Assembly: GCF_900168165.1 (NCBI RefSeq)
Contig: NZ_FUYV01000001.1
Coordinates: 124,001-188,000 of the forward strand
Direction: 5' to 3'
DNA length: 64,000 bases
From: Alkalitalea saponilacus
GTDB taxonomy: Bacteria; Bacteroidota; Bacteroidia; Bacteroidales; Marinilabiliaceae
Positions 1-7,446 of this stretch are shown in pieces; the first letter of the stretch is position 1, and the number at the start of each line of letters is the position of its first letter. The position numbers and the translations under genes are program-made. The notes below the pieces were generated by a model. It had not been told where the DNA came from. It did not search any database and was given only the letters and a program-made list of their open reading frames with translations.

Positions 1-17
1 ATAGCACTACCATTGCC

Positions 18-401
18 ATGAAACAGATACTAATCGCACTAACCATAACCACCCTCATCCTGCTCCTCATGGGAACCGGTTGCAAAGAGAGTACATATAC
101 TACCGTGGTAGAAGGAGTGGTAATAAACACCGGTAGCCGTCAGGGAATAGATAGCGTATTGGTAACTCTACAGGACGGTGTGAGCGGCACGGCTGGCGGC
201 TTTAATCTGGAAATGAACACATCATCGGGAAAAAAGAATCAGGTTTACACCGATGCTAATGGAGTGGATTTGGCCGAAATGAATAAACTTTTACTTCAGA
301 AAATTGAGGAGCTAACGCTGTATGTGATTGATCACCAGAAAGCACTACTTGAACAACAGAATGAAATCAATAACTTAAAAGAGTTATTGAATAGTTTTTA
401 A
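18..401 (+). CDS. Small chimeric lipoprotein (hypothetical)
   Basis: A 127-residue protein with a hydrophobic N-terminal signal ending in a lipobox-like Gly-Thr-Gly-Cys (Cys22), so a lipoprotein is likely. Residues 30-58 resemble the start of a carboxypeptidase-regulatory-like beta domain (VVEGVVINTG...GIDSVLVTL). The rest changes abruptly to a C-terminal piece with VDLAEMNKLLLQKIEELTLY and a short coiled coil, which is typical of the tail of Bacteroidetes tail-fibre-like exported proteins. The two halves do not normally belong together, so this looks like an in-frame fusion made by deletion. Whether it is expressed is unknown. It lies 29 bp upstream of another exported protein. Confidence 0.5.
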   Translation: MKQILIALTITTLILLLMGTGCKESTYTTVVEGVVINTGSRQGIDSVLVTLQDGVSGTAGGFNLEMNTSSGKKNQVYTDANGVDLAEMNKLLLQKIEELTLYVIDHQKALLEQQNEINNLKELLNSF

Positions 402-430
402 TTCCTAACATTAGAAAACTCCAAGCTTTT

Positions 431-1597
431 ATGAAAACACATATTGTAAATTTCTTATTAGTAGCATCATGGCTCATTATCCAGGCTATGTTACTCCCAA
501 TTACAGCTCAAACGGTTAATCTTAATGGCATTTCAGTCACTATAGATGATATTCCCTTAAGCTGGAAGGGACTTAATGTTAATGTCGATAACGAATTAAA
601 ATCAACGAACCAGGGCATAAAGGAACATCCAGTAGTATTTAAATCCAGTAATGGCAAGTTTCTGGCTAAGGCTACAAATGTTGAGGTTCTTGACCCTGAG
701 ATATTGAAATCTTCAACCGGTTCTGATAAGGCTGTAAGTAAAATTGAATTATTTACCGATGACGGCGTTTTGATATACAGCAAAGAGTTAGATTACAAGG
801 TGTTAAGAGCGTCAATTAGCGATGACGGTAAATACTCCCATGTCATGATCTACGAATATACCTATCTTAGTGAAAATGATTATTCAGAATTAAAAGTTCT
901 TGATTCAAAAGGGAACCAGCTAAAATCTGTTCCTGATGTGGGGAACTATGCTGCAACAAATGACAATGGAGTGTATTATCTAAAAAATGAAAAAGATAAT
1001 GACCAGATACGTTTTTTTGGATATTTCAATATGGAAAATAACACTTCATGGGAACAACCGGTTGATATACAATCCTCTCTGTCTTCTGTTTCTCAGGATG
1101 GAAGTCATGTAGCACTAACTTCAACTAATTATCCCGGGCTGCAATCATTTAATTCAGCGGGTACGTTATTGTGGAGCAATCCAGAAATTTTAGGTGGAAA
1201 TTGGGATACTGCTTTGTCCCCAAATGGCAATTATTTGTTGTTTAGAAAAGGTAGAGAGAGATATATAATATTTGATAATTTGACTGGAGATTTCATAAGT
1301 TCAATCAGGCCATTTGAAGTAAATGGTGAACTTATGAACTTCAGAACAGGATGTTTTATTGATAATTCTGAAGATAGAATTTTGAATAGCTCAACAGTTC
1401 GCATAAATGGAGAAATCAGAACAGTATTAAGTGAGCACAATCTCCGCGGGGAGCTTATTCGAAAAGCTATTGTTCAAAGCACGGTTATAGGGTATAGGTT
1501 AAGTGCTGTGTTAAATAATGATAACACCATAAGTGTGTTTCTGGATGGATTAGAAGATGTCCGGTTAAACAGCGAATTTGAAACATTCTCTTTTTAA
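431..1597 (+). CDS. Exported protein, probable beta-propeller-like, unknown function
   Basis: A 388-residue protein with a clear signal peptide (about residues 1-26, ending before TVNLNG), so it should be exported to the periplasm or beyond. The mature part has repeated blocks such as SISDDGKYSHV, SVSQDGSHVAL and ALSPNGNYLLF. These are spaced like blades of a WD40/PD40-type propeller (strand, then Asp/Asn-Gly turn). No catalytic motif is recognisable. It is one of three consecutive small exported genes upstream of the IS element. Function cannot be named. The propeller assignment rests only on the repeated turn pattern. Confidence 0.6.
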   Translation: MKTHIVNFLLVASWLIIQAMLLPITAQTVNLNGISVTIDDIPLSWKGLNVNVDNELKSTNQGIKEHPVVFKSSNGKFLAKATNVEVLDPEILKSSTGSDKAVSKIELFTDDGVLIYSKELDYKVLRASISDDGKYSHVMIYEYTYLSENDYSELKVLDSKGNQLKSVPDVGNYAATNDNGVYYLKNEKDNDQIRFFGYFNMENNTSWEQPVDIQSSLSSVSQDGSHVALTSTNYPGLQSFNSAGTLLWSNPEILGGNWDTALSPNGNYLLFRKGRERYIIFDNLTGDFISSIRPFEVNGELMNFRTGCFIDNSEDRILNSSTVRINGEIRTVLSEHNLRGELIRKAIVQSTVIGYRLSAVLNNDNTISVFLDGLEDVRLNSEFETFSF

Positions 1598-1661
1598 ATA
1601 TAGTCCGACAATTACTGATTTTTATTTCCTAAACTCCCATTTCCCAAATTCCAGGTAATCT

Positions 1662-1871
1662 ATGAAAGGTATAATAGTATATATTTTGGTTTTGAGTTTG
1701 TTCCTCATGAATATTGGATTGAATGCTCAAAACGCACGTAACCCAATCACCAACAATTCGACATCTGTCAATAATTATATTAGCAGTTCATATGGCCCCC
1801 GACTGATGCCTCCTAAAAAAGGTTCAAAATTTCATCCATCTATAGATTTCACCGTTCGCGCCGATTTGTAA
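1662..1871 (+). pseudogene. Truncated M23-peptidase-like exported fragment
   Basis: A 69-residue reading frame with a signal peptide (about residues 1-22). Its tail SSYGPRLMPPKKGSKFHPSIDF resembles the first metal-binding block of M23 (LytM) peptidases, which normally reads GPR...FH.GID. An intact M23 domain needs roughly 100 further residues, including the HxH motif, so this is only the beginning. The stop codon TAA lies inside the 11-bp sequence duplicated by the IS element, so the frame was already short before the insertion. Probably a non-functional remnant. Confidence 0.5.
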
Positions 1872-1873
1872 TC
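1863..1873. repeat. Target-site duplication, left copy
   Basis: GATTTGTAATC abuts the left end of the IS element and recurs exactly at 3401-3411. An 11-bp duplication fits the 10-13 bp usual for IS4-family elements. Confidence 0.85.
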
Positions 1874-3400
1874 ATAAGTGGTCGAAAGATTTTATAACCA
1901 TTTTAAGTATAAAAAATGAAAACAAAAAACTAGGCCACTTTATCAACAGAAAATGTTGTATAAAGTTGATAACTAACGCATTAAATTAGTGATTATTTTA
2001 AACTACATCTGTAATTTTGCAAAAAAGATGTAGAATGGCATTATTTAAAGATCATAAGGTTAGAATTCAGAAAATCCTAGAACTGATCCCTGAGGATTTA
2101 CTATTTAGGTTAGCTAAAGACACTAAAGTTGATTATTGCGCTAAGGTTCTATTCGGAGAAAGAATCTTTAACTTGTTGTTATATGGTATTTTAACAACAG
2201 AAAGGACAAGTCAGCGTGTATTAGAAGATCTCTTTGAAAGTGATCTATTCAAAACAATGTTCTCTTATGCATCAGATATGAAAATCTCCAGGAGTTCAAT
2301 TTCAACACGCCTTTCGGTAATTGACTCCGATTTTTTTCGATTGGCATATGAGCAAATCTACCTTGAATTTTCTAAATATTTCTCTCCCAGTGAACAACAA
2401 AAATATAAAGTTATCCGAGTTGACAGCAGTATGGTGGCTGAAACGTGCAATAAACTTACACAGGGCTTATCACCAGGGAATGCGAGAACTAATGGAGGGG
2501 AAAAAGTTAAGCAGGTAAAGTTAACTATGGCTTTTGATGGATTAACTGCATGTAATGTTAAACTATTTACAGATCCTCAATATACTAGTGAAGATATTGC
2601 CATACCGGAATTGATCCTCAATGATGCAAGCAAAACAGATTCCCACCTTAATATCTATACCTTTGACAGAGGTGTGGCTGCAACAAAAGCTTTTGCTAAT
2701 TTCAATACAAAGGACATCCGATTTGTTGGACGCTTAAAAACCAACCGGCGTTTTCATATCGTAGAGTCAGAAGAACTCTCTGAAAATCAAAAAGATTTAG
2801 ATGAACTCTACTTATTAAGTAGTCAGGTAGTAAATTTAAGTGGTAAGTGTGCTTTTGACTATGACCAATGCTATCGGCTTATAATTGCTAAACGCAAAAT
2901 AAAAAAAGAAGAGCATCTTCCCGGGAAAAAGGCAAGCAAACGAAAAACGGAAGATGTTTTTTACTTTATTACCAACGACTTAGAACTCGAACCAAAGGAA
3001 ATAGCTGAAATATATAAACAGAGATGGGAAATAGAAGTGTTCTTTAGATTTATAAAACAAGAACTCAATGCAAGTCATTTTATCTCAGTAAGTGAAAATG
3101 GAATAAAGGTGGTTTTGTATATGACATTGATAGCTTCAATGCTTTTGCTTTTGTATAAAAAACAAAATGGATTAGGTTATAAAACTGCAAAACGTAGATT
3201 TACAATAGAACTATGGCAAACTTTAGTGGCAGTTATTGTTAAAGAATGTGGAGGGAATCCAGAGCTTATGAAGAAGGAATATTTCAGTCGCTTTTCAGTT
3301 CCATAAAAAATAAGATAGAATAGCTCCATTGATTCCACAATCATAAAATAAAATGGAAAAATGACAAACTTAACCTAAAATTGATCTTTCGACCACTCAT
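1874..3400 (+). mobile_element. Complete IS4-family insertion sequence (1527 bp)
   Basis: Ends are defined by imperfect terminal inverted repeats. The left end reads ATAAGTGGTCGAAAGAT and the reverse complement of the right end reads ATGAGTGGTCGAAAGAT, one mismatch in 17. The element is flanked by an exact 11-bp direct repeat and carries one full-length DDE transposase. Intact ends, intact gene and intact target duplication suggest a recent insertion. It sits at the stop codon of an M23-like fragment. Confidence 0.9.
2035..3306 (+). CDS. IS4-family DDE transposase
   Basis: A 423-residue transposase from ATG 2035. The same frame could open at a TTG at 2017, but that codon lies in a promoter-like TAATTTTG and is unlikely to be the start. 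Motifs: the first catalytic Asp in VIRVDSSMV, the second in IYTFDRGV, and the IS4 signature Y-x2-R-x3-E-x6-K in YKQRWEIEVFFRFIKQ supplying the catalytic Glu. It catalyses cut-and-paste transposition of the surrounding element. Length is normal for the family and no frameshift is seen, so it is probably functional. Confidence 0.93.
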   Translation: MALFKDHKVRIQKILELIPEDLLFRLAKDTKVDYCAKVLFGERIFNLLLYGILTTERTSQRVLEDLFESDLFKTMFSYASDMKISRSSISTRLSVIDSDFFRLAYEQIYLEFSKYFSPSEQQKYKVIRVDSSMVAETCNKLTQGLSPGNARTNGGEKVKQVKLTMAFDGLTACNVKLFTDPQYTSEDIAIPELILNDASKTDSHLNIYTFDRGVAATKAFANFNTKDIRFVGRLKTNRRFHIVESEELSENQKDLDELYLLSSQVVNLSGKCAFDYDQCYRLIIAKRKIKKEEHLPGKKASKRKTEDVFYFITNDLELEPKEIAEIYKQRWEIEVFFRFIKQELNASHFISVSENGIKVVLYMTLIASMLLLLYKKQNGLGYKTAKRRFTIELWQTLVAVIVKECGGNPELMKKEYFSRFSVP

Positions 3401-3411
3401 GATTTGTAATC
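3401..3411. repeat. Target-site duplication, right copy
   Basis: An exact second copy of GATTTGTAATC directly after the right terminal inverted repeat. Confidence 0.85.
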
Positions 3412-3591
3412 GGGGCAAAATCAAAGTCCGGATTAGCAATGAACCGTTGAAATGTAGTGCAAGTGTATTTAAAATTGACAGTGTCTAACTTCGCTCCTCG
3501 GCAACGGTGAGAATTAATGGTGAAAAGGACACGAGGAACAAACTCGCGCCAACGGAGAATAAAATTTAAAGCCTCGGGAGACCGGGCATTT

Positions 3592-3918
3592 TTATGGAAT
3601 AAGTTTAATAAGTTCCAGAATTTCTTTATCGGTAAGGTTTTCAATGTCCGATTTGTCGTAAATGGAGATAAGGTAAACGGTATCATCTTTAAATACAAAA
3701 TGGGTAATAACCCTTGCCCCGGTGCTTTTACCTTTGCCCTTGCTGGCGATGGCAAGGCGTATTTTATAGCAGTTATGACCAATGGAAGCGCCTTTTCCGG
3801 GTTCTTCCTTTAGTCCTTTTATGAGTTCCTGAATTTCCTTTTTGAGCGATGGAAATTTTTTCATCAGGCGTTTGGCCTGGCGTTCAAAAACGGATATGGA
3901 TTTAACATTAAAGCTCAT
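3592..3918 (-). CDS. RelE/ParE-family type II toxin
   Basis: A 108-residue basic protein. Residues 1-40 are two helices (FERQAKRLMKKFPSLKKEIQ). They are followed by the beta core with HNCYKIRLAIASKGKGKS, GARVI and the VYLISIYDKSDIENL strand typical of RelE-like mRNA interferase or gyrase-poison toxins in Bacteroidetes. The start overlaps the end of the upstream antitoxin gene by 11 bp, the usual antitoxin-first order. It is a paralogue of the toxin at 7952-8287, sharing the KGKGKS.GARVI and YDKS..EN.T blocks. The exact cellular target cannot be told from sequence. Confidence 0.85.
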   Translation of the reverse strand: MSFNVKSISVFERQAKRLMKKFPSLKKEIQELIKGLKEEPGKGASIGHNCYKIRLAIASKGKGKSTGARVITHFVFKDDTVYLISIYDKSDIENLTDKEILELIKLIP

Positions 3919-4129
3919 TGAGAAAATCTTCGGCGTTACGGGCTTGTTTCTTGCCCTCTTTAATCAGCTTCATTTCTTCAACAGCTTCAGCCAGCTCGGT
4001 CATGAACAGTTTTTTGTTCCTTAAACGTTCCAGTTCGTCAAGGTCTTTTTGTATTTGTTCCCAGTCCTTCAGGGGAAGGAGTACCGCGCTTTTATGCCCT
4101 TTGGTATCAGTAATATATTGCAAATTCAT
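3908..4129 (-). CDS. Antitoxin of RelE-type pair 1
   Basis: A 73-residue protein. The N-terminal part (MNLQYITDTKGHKSAVLLPL) resembles the Phd/YefM-like DNA-binding strand of small antitoxins. The C-terminal half is helical and charged (ELERLRNKKLFMTELAEAVEEM) and should wrap around the toxin. It ends in AEDFLNEL, the same last eight residues as the antitoxin at 8277-8528, and these overlap the toxin start codon. Autoregulation of the pair is expected from the family but no operator is resolved here. Confidence 0.75.
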   Translation of the reverse strand: MNLQYITDTKGHKSAVLLPLKDWEQIQKDLDELERLRNKKLFMTELAEAVEEMKLIKEGKKQARNAEDFLNEL

Positions 4130-4141
4130 AGCTTCATTTTT

Positions 4142-4360
4142 TTAATAAGTATCTCTTTCCCATTCATTGCGCATTTGGGTTAGTTCTTTTTGCATTTCTT
4201 CCGTTCTTTCTTTCGACAGGCATCCGGCGAAACGTTCCGAGAGTTTTTGTTTAGACGTTGTGGTTTTATCGTCTATAACCCGAAGGACGTGCATGCTTTT
4301 CAGGTTATGCAGAAAAGTTAATGCTATATCATTTTTTATCTCTACAGTTATAGTTCTCAT
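4142..4360 (-). CDS. Orphan antitoxin-like protein
   Basis: A 72-residue protein beginning MRTITVEIKNDIALTFLHNL and ending ERFAGCLSKERTEEMQKELT plus NEWERDTY. The architecture (short N-terminal beta strand, then a C-terminal helix with EEM...RNEWERD) is typical of antitoxins that in Bacteroidetes normally precede a PIN-domain (VapC-like) toxin. Here no PIN gene follows. The next gene, 12 bp downstream, is another antitoxin (3908-4129). It may be an orphan left after toxin loss, or the first gene of a three-gene toxin/antitoxin operon. Confidence 0.6.
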   Translation of the reverse strand: MRTITVEIKNDIALTFLHNLKSMHVLRVIDDKTTTSKQKLSERFAGCLSKERTEEMQKELTQMRNEWERDTY

Positions 4361-4421
4361 TATTCTGTGGCTATTATAGTTTCAATGAATCAGTTCATTA
4401 AAGAATTATAATAATCTAAGG

Positions 4422-4429
4422 CAAAGATA
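4422..4429 (-). promoter_or_regulatory. Possible -7 element for the toxin/antitoxin operon
   Basis: On the minus strand this reads TATCTTTG, matching the Bacteroidetes -7 consensus TAnnTTTG, about 60 bp upstream of the antitoxin start at 4360. No good -33 TTTG is seen at the expected distance, so support is weak. Confidence 0.35.
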
Positions 4430-4540
4430 CGAAATGCACCAGATTTATGTTAGTATCTCACAATAGTTTTGACCATCTGGAAGATGTATTAGTCAAATGA
4501 CTTTAACTCGACGGAAAAAACCACCCATGCCAAAATCCCT

Positions 4541-4612
4541 ACTCCAAAAACTTCACTATATTTACTATGTCATTTCCGAAACGTCGGAGTGCAAAATGGC
4601 CTGTCAGCCATC
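4541..4612 (+). repeat. RHS-derived 72-bp repeat, copy A
   Basis: Nearly identical to 7757-7828. It begins ACTCCAAAAACTTCACTATA and carries an internal imperfect palindrome (CCGA-AACG-TCGG). It lies at the 5' edge of the RHS fragment and in frame encodes NGLSAI, matching the NGLAAI-type motif of RHS proteins. Confidence 0.75.
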
Positions 4613-4999
4613 ATGGATTACTCCAATGGTCAGGAAAATCTATACTATACCTATTCCGATTACCAGGGCAACCTGTTGGCAGTGGCCAACGAAGCAGGGC
4701 AGGTAGTAGAACGCTACGCCTACGACCCGTGGGGCGCACGTCGCAACCCGAGTGATTGGTCACAACCCGACAACCGCACCAGCCTGCTGTTCTCACGTGG
4801 CTACACCATGCACGAACATCTGGACGATTTCGGCCTGATTAACATGAATGGCCGGATGTATGATCCGCTCATGGCTCAATTCCTGAGTCCCGACCCGTTT
4901 ATTCAGGCTCCGGGGAATTGGTTTAATTATAACAGGTATGCGTATTGTTATAATAATCCGCTGATTTATACGGACCCGAGTGGGGAGTTCTTTAAATAA
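4589..4999 (+). CDS. RHS repeat-associated core fragment (broken gene, 5' part missing)
   Basis: A 136-residue reading frame carrying the RHS core signature: LYYTYSDYQGNLLAV, RYAYDPWGARRNP, GRMYDPLMAQFLSPDPFIQ, WFNYNRYAYCYNNPLIYTDPSGEF. Normal RHS proteins are over 1000 residues, so only the last part of the core survives. The apparent GTG start lies inside coding sequence. Upstream, KLHYIYY in another frame suggests a one-base loss in the AAAA run near 4592-4595. It ends at TAA 4997-4999, three codons after DPSGEF, and the same frame then stays open to 5821. RHS cores normally encapsulate and release a C-terminal toxin; this copy cannot do so as drawn. Confidence 0.85.
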   Translation: MQNGLSAIMDYSNGQENLYYTYSDYQGNLLAVANEAGQVVERYAYDPWGARRNPSDWSQPDNRTSLLFSRGYTMHEHLDDFGLINMNGRMYDPLMAQFLSPDPFIQAPGNWFNYNRYAYCYNNPLIYTDPSGEFFK

Positions 5000-5218
5000 T
5001 TTGGTCGTTGGGCTGAAAAACAATGGTATGGTGCTTGGGATGGGCTAAATCAGTTTGCCCGATGGGCCGATAAAAATGGAATTCCATCAGGTGGTTTTGG
5101 CGTTGGTTATCAAGGAGGTTATGGCTATGGATATGCAGACATTGGATACGTTAGCGCATATGCAGAATATGGTGGAGAGGGAAATGGATGGGGTTATAAT
5201 GTAGGCTCATCAATTCCT

Positions 5219-5821
5219 GTGGGTGAGATGGAATTTGGATTTGGATTTGGACGAGGTTCTGGATATAGTGAATTTAGTATGGGTGGTAGCGTTAAATATA
5301 AAGGATGGGGGCTTGGGATGTATTCTACTCAATATACAGGTGTTCATGCGCAGAGAGTTGGAGGTGTTCAGGCTTTTGCCCCAGGTGGTAGCCTACGCAT
5401 TGAAAACGACTTTTGGCCTGTATTGGGTGATAAATATGATAGATTGAGAACATCGGCTGCAGAACTAGAAATTGGTGGGTTATTAATTGGGAAATCGGTA
5501 TATACAAATAGCCCAGATAGGAACGCCGACCGTGACGAGTCATATTTTAGCAGGTTTTATCGCAAGTTTGGCCTTCTTGCAAGACCCGAAGCAGGCACCT
5601 ATGCTGATGGCCGGGTTTACTCCAGTCCTGCTTGGGTTGGGGTACGTCATGGAAAACATTTTGTCTCAAGAGCAGGTATCAATCATCCTGCTGTGCAAGA
5701 TATTTTCCAAAATGGAGTACATTTAATAAAATCAGGTTCGCCACTTTTTATAACTCCTTACGGTGTATATAATGAACCTTGGGGCTTTTCAGGTTATTAT
5801 AATCCTTATTCATTATATTAA
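5219..5821 (+). CDS. Polymorphic-toxin C-terminal domain, type 23-like (split from RHS core)
   Basis: The frame is in phase with the RHS core and is open from 5000, just after its stop. The first in-frame start codon is GTG 5219, with ATG 5228 next. Codons from 5000 encode FGRWAEKQWYGAWDGLNQFA and a Gly/Tyr-rich linker. The later part has SLRIENDFWPVLGDKYDRLR, AAELEIG, VGVRHGKHFVSRAGINHPAVQ and a Trp/Tyr-rich end. This resembles the type 23 polymorphic toxin domain (Ntox23), known for RHS/PVC-type toxins of Bacteroidetes. The activity of that family is not established to my knowledge. A single stop codon removes it from its core; it may be dead, or expressed alone. Confidence 0.6.
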   Translation: MGEMEFGFGFGRGSGYSEFSMGGSVKYKGWGLGMYSTQYTGVHAQRVGGVQAFAPGGSLRIENDFWPVLGDKYDRLRTSAAELEIGGLLIGKSVYTNSPDRNADRDESYFSRFYRKFGLLARPEAGTYADGRVYSSPAWVGVRHGKHFVSRAGINHPAVQDIFQNGVHLIKSGSPLFITPYGVYNEPWGFSGYYNPYSLY

Positions 5822-5828
5822 ACAAATT

Positions 5829-6317
5829 ATGCGGTATTTAATATTTCTACTTTTGTTATGCTTTTTGTATTCCTGCGCCAATTATCGCGAGATGCGAAGC
5901 ATTACCCGGGACTTCCCCCGAGAGTATAATGGTATAGATACTCTGATAAGAATTGATGGTTATTATTTTGGGCTTTGCGATGATTATTTGTGCCGACCCT
6001 TTATTATAACAGATAGGAATGAGTTTAAAGGTAGGCTTGGAAAATATTATTCACACAACCAGATTGTTGCTGGGTTTCACGAATTTTATTCTAAAATGCG
6101 AACAGGGAATTATAATGTAGTTAATGATACAATAACTGTAAATACGGTTGCGCAATATGGCCCATGGTCTTTCGATATATTAAAATATGTTTTCGTAATA
6201 CATAATAGCACCACACTTGAACGAATTTATTCTTCGAATGTACGTAATGATACCATTGTTAATAAAGATAGGATAATGTTTTTATTTTATCCTTTTGATG
6301 CTGATTGGCTTAAGTAA
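5829..6317 (+). CDS. Small lipoprotein, candidate immunity protein
   Basis: A 162-residue protein with signal MRYLIFLLLLCFLYSC, a lipobox with Cys16. I chose ATG 5829 because it gives a clean signal; the frame could open upstream at 5763 inside the toxin gene. The mature domain contains YYFGLCDDYLCRPFIITDRN and VAQYGPWSFDILKYVFVIHN, with no family I recognise. It starts 7 bp after the toxin-domain stop on the same strand, exactly where immunity genes sit. A lipoprotein location would suit protection from an incoming toxin at the envelope. Function is inferred from position only. Confidence 0.6.
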   Translation: MRYLIFLLLLCFLYSCANYREMRSITRDFPREYNGIDTLIRIDGYYFGLCDDYLCRPFIITDRNEFKGRLGKYYSHNQIVAGFHEFYSKMRTGNYNVVNDTITVNTVAQYGPWSFDILKYVFVIHNSTTLERIYSSNVRNDTIVNKDRIMFLFYPFDADWLK

Positions 6318-6344
6318 ACTAGATGTTAATTAGGTGGTTTAGCA

Positions 6345-6480
6345 CACCCCGCTCGGCGAAGTTTTCAACTTCGTTGAATCTTAACCGGCAGTTTTTAGCT
6401 GCCATTGACTTCGTCGATTTTCAATTCTTGGTATACCAAGCGTTTGCTCGGCTCTGTCGCTTGGTTAACCAAGGAATTTG
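6345..6480. repeat. Intergenic palindrome-rich repeat, family member 1
   Basis: Contains a hairpin CGAAGTTTTCAACTTCG followed by GAATCTTAACCGGCAGTTTTT and a second inverted repeat around CTTGGTATACCAAG. A diverged second member lies near 7447-7492 (GCGAGGTTTTCAACTTCGTC, CCGGTAGTTTGCTGC). No coding content is visible. Confidence 0.5.
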
Positions 6481-6482
6481 CA

Positions 6483-6813
6483 TCAAACTGGGTGTTTGTA
6501 TTTACTTGTTTTTTCCTGCCAGATTTTTGGGTTACGGTCAGTACTGATTACAGCTAAAACTTCAACCGTATTATTATCATCGTTAATATAGAAATGAACC
6601 ATGTATGGGAATTTCTTAACCAACACACAACGTATTTCTTTGTAACGGATGGCGTAAATATGAGGGGCTTTACTAAGAGAGTTTATATGCTAGATTGCTG
6701 TTTTCTGAAACCTTTTGCCAAGTCCTGCCTGTGCTTCTTTGTACCAATCTGTAATTTCCTGTATGTCGGCAAGCAAGGGCTTCAGGTTCAATTTTTATTT
6801 TGTACTTTTTCAT
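6483..6813 (-). pseudogene. ParE-type toxin pseudogene
   Basis: Reading from ATG 6813 gives MKKYKIKIEPEALA, then a 4-bp tandem duplication (TTGCTTGC) shifts the frame. With it removed, the frame continues DIQEITDWYKEAQAGLGKRF. A TAG then replaces one codon after QKTAI, and the same frame resumes HINSLSKAPHIYAIRYKEIR, VHFYINDDNNTVEVLAVIST, DRNPKIW. This is a complete ParE-like toxin with two inactivating lesions. The upstream antitoxin (6813-7055) overlaps by one base and is intact. Confidence 0.8.
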
Positions 6814-7055
6814 CAGGCTTTCAGTGTTTTTTTTGCTTCGTCCCAATCCAAAAGCCTGCCGGGGTCTTTGCGCACCTTGTCAAAACGTTCCATTACCAGT
6901 TTTTGGTGGGCTTCCGGTATATCAATGCTTTTATTTTCTTTCTTTAAAGCATAATTGAGCATGTTTTTTATCGCATGAATCAGATCGACATCGTTTACCT
7001 GCTTAAACTGCTCTATAATAATCGCTTTTTCGGCTTGAATGTTCATGTTATTCAT
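6813..7055 (-). CDS. Antitoxin of the addiction-module (ParD/RelB-like) family
   Basis: An 80-residue acidic and helical protein ending in LVMERFDKVRKDPGRLLDWD-EAKKTL. This is the signature of the unstable antitoxin family that partners ParE-like toxins (RxxxxPxxxxxWDE motif). It precedes the ParE pseudogene with a one-base overlap of stop and start. With the toxin dead, this antitoxin no longer has a local target. It might still cross-neutralise or regulate related pairs. Its own start overlaps the stop of an upstream remnant in an ATGA arrangement. Confidence 0.8.
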   Translation of the reverse strand: MNNMNIQAEKAIIIEQFKQVNDVDLIHAIKNMLNYALKKENKSIDIPEAHQKLVMERFDKVRKDPGRLLDWDEAKKTLKA

Positions 7056-7308
7056 TTAGGTTTAACAACTACATTTCTTAGAATATTGCATTTTAAAAGA
7101 AATGCCTTTTCGCCCTTTGCATCTGGGTCTTCTATATGCTTTTTAAGTGCTAAATCCATGTTGAATCCAAGCCATTGATGATAACAGCTGCTTCAACAGG
7201 AGGTCTTATCCCGCTTTTTTCGTTCATCCCATTCACAGGAGCAGAAATTCCGACTTCTTTTAAAGTAGAGTCGTCCTGTACTTTTTCTCCTTTTAGTATC
7301 CCCGAACA
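7052..7308 (-). pseudogene. Degenerate coding remnant upstream of the antitoxin
   Basis: Two overlapping minus-strand frames look coding but are not joined. One is open from 7308 to 7150 and contains DDSTLKEVGISAPVNGMN and RPPVEAAVIINGLDSTWI. The other runs from ATG 7159 to TGA 7052 and contains MDLALKKHIEDPDAKGEKAF. The second ends in an ATGA overlap with the antitoxin start. I read this as one frameshifted gene; the family is not recognised. Confidence 0.35.
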
Positions 7309-7446
7309 TCATAAATGTATTCTTAATACTATAAATTGTATTTACAAAAATACAAAAAAAATGGGTTTAAGTAAACATCAGCATCCTAAGGCAAATTACC
7401 AAATTGGTAGTTAAAGACAAAAGCTCCCATACGATACAAATCTAAA

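Noticed and set aside
3375-3782. A 135-residue minus-strand frame downstream of the IS element
   Set aside because: It overlaps the toxin gene in another frame, reads through GC-rich intergenic sequence and has no protein-like pattern.
4497-4706. Reading the RHS 5' fragment as an independent 69-residue protein
   Set aside because: Only its first part (KLHYIYY) fits RHS; the rest is the RHS core out of frame, so it is part of a broken gene.
6323-6547. A 74-residue plus-strand frame
   Set aside because: It lies across palindromic intergenic repeats and the end of the ParE pseudogene; no plausible protein.
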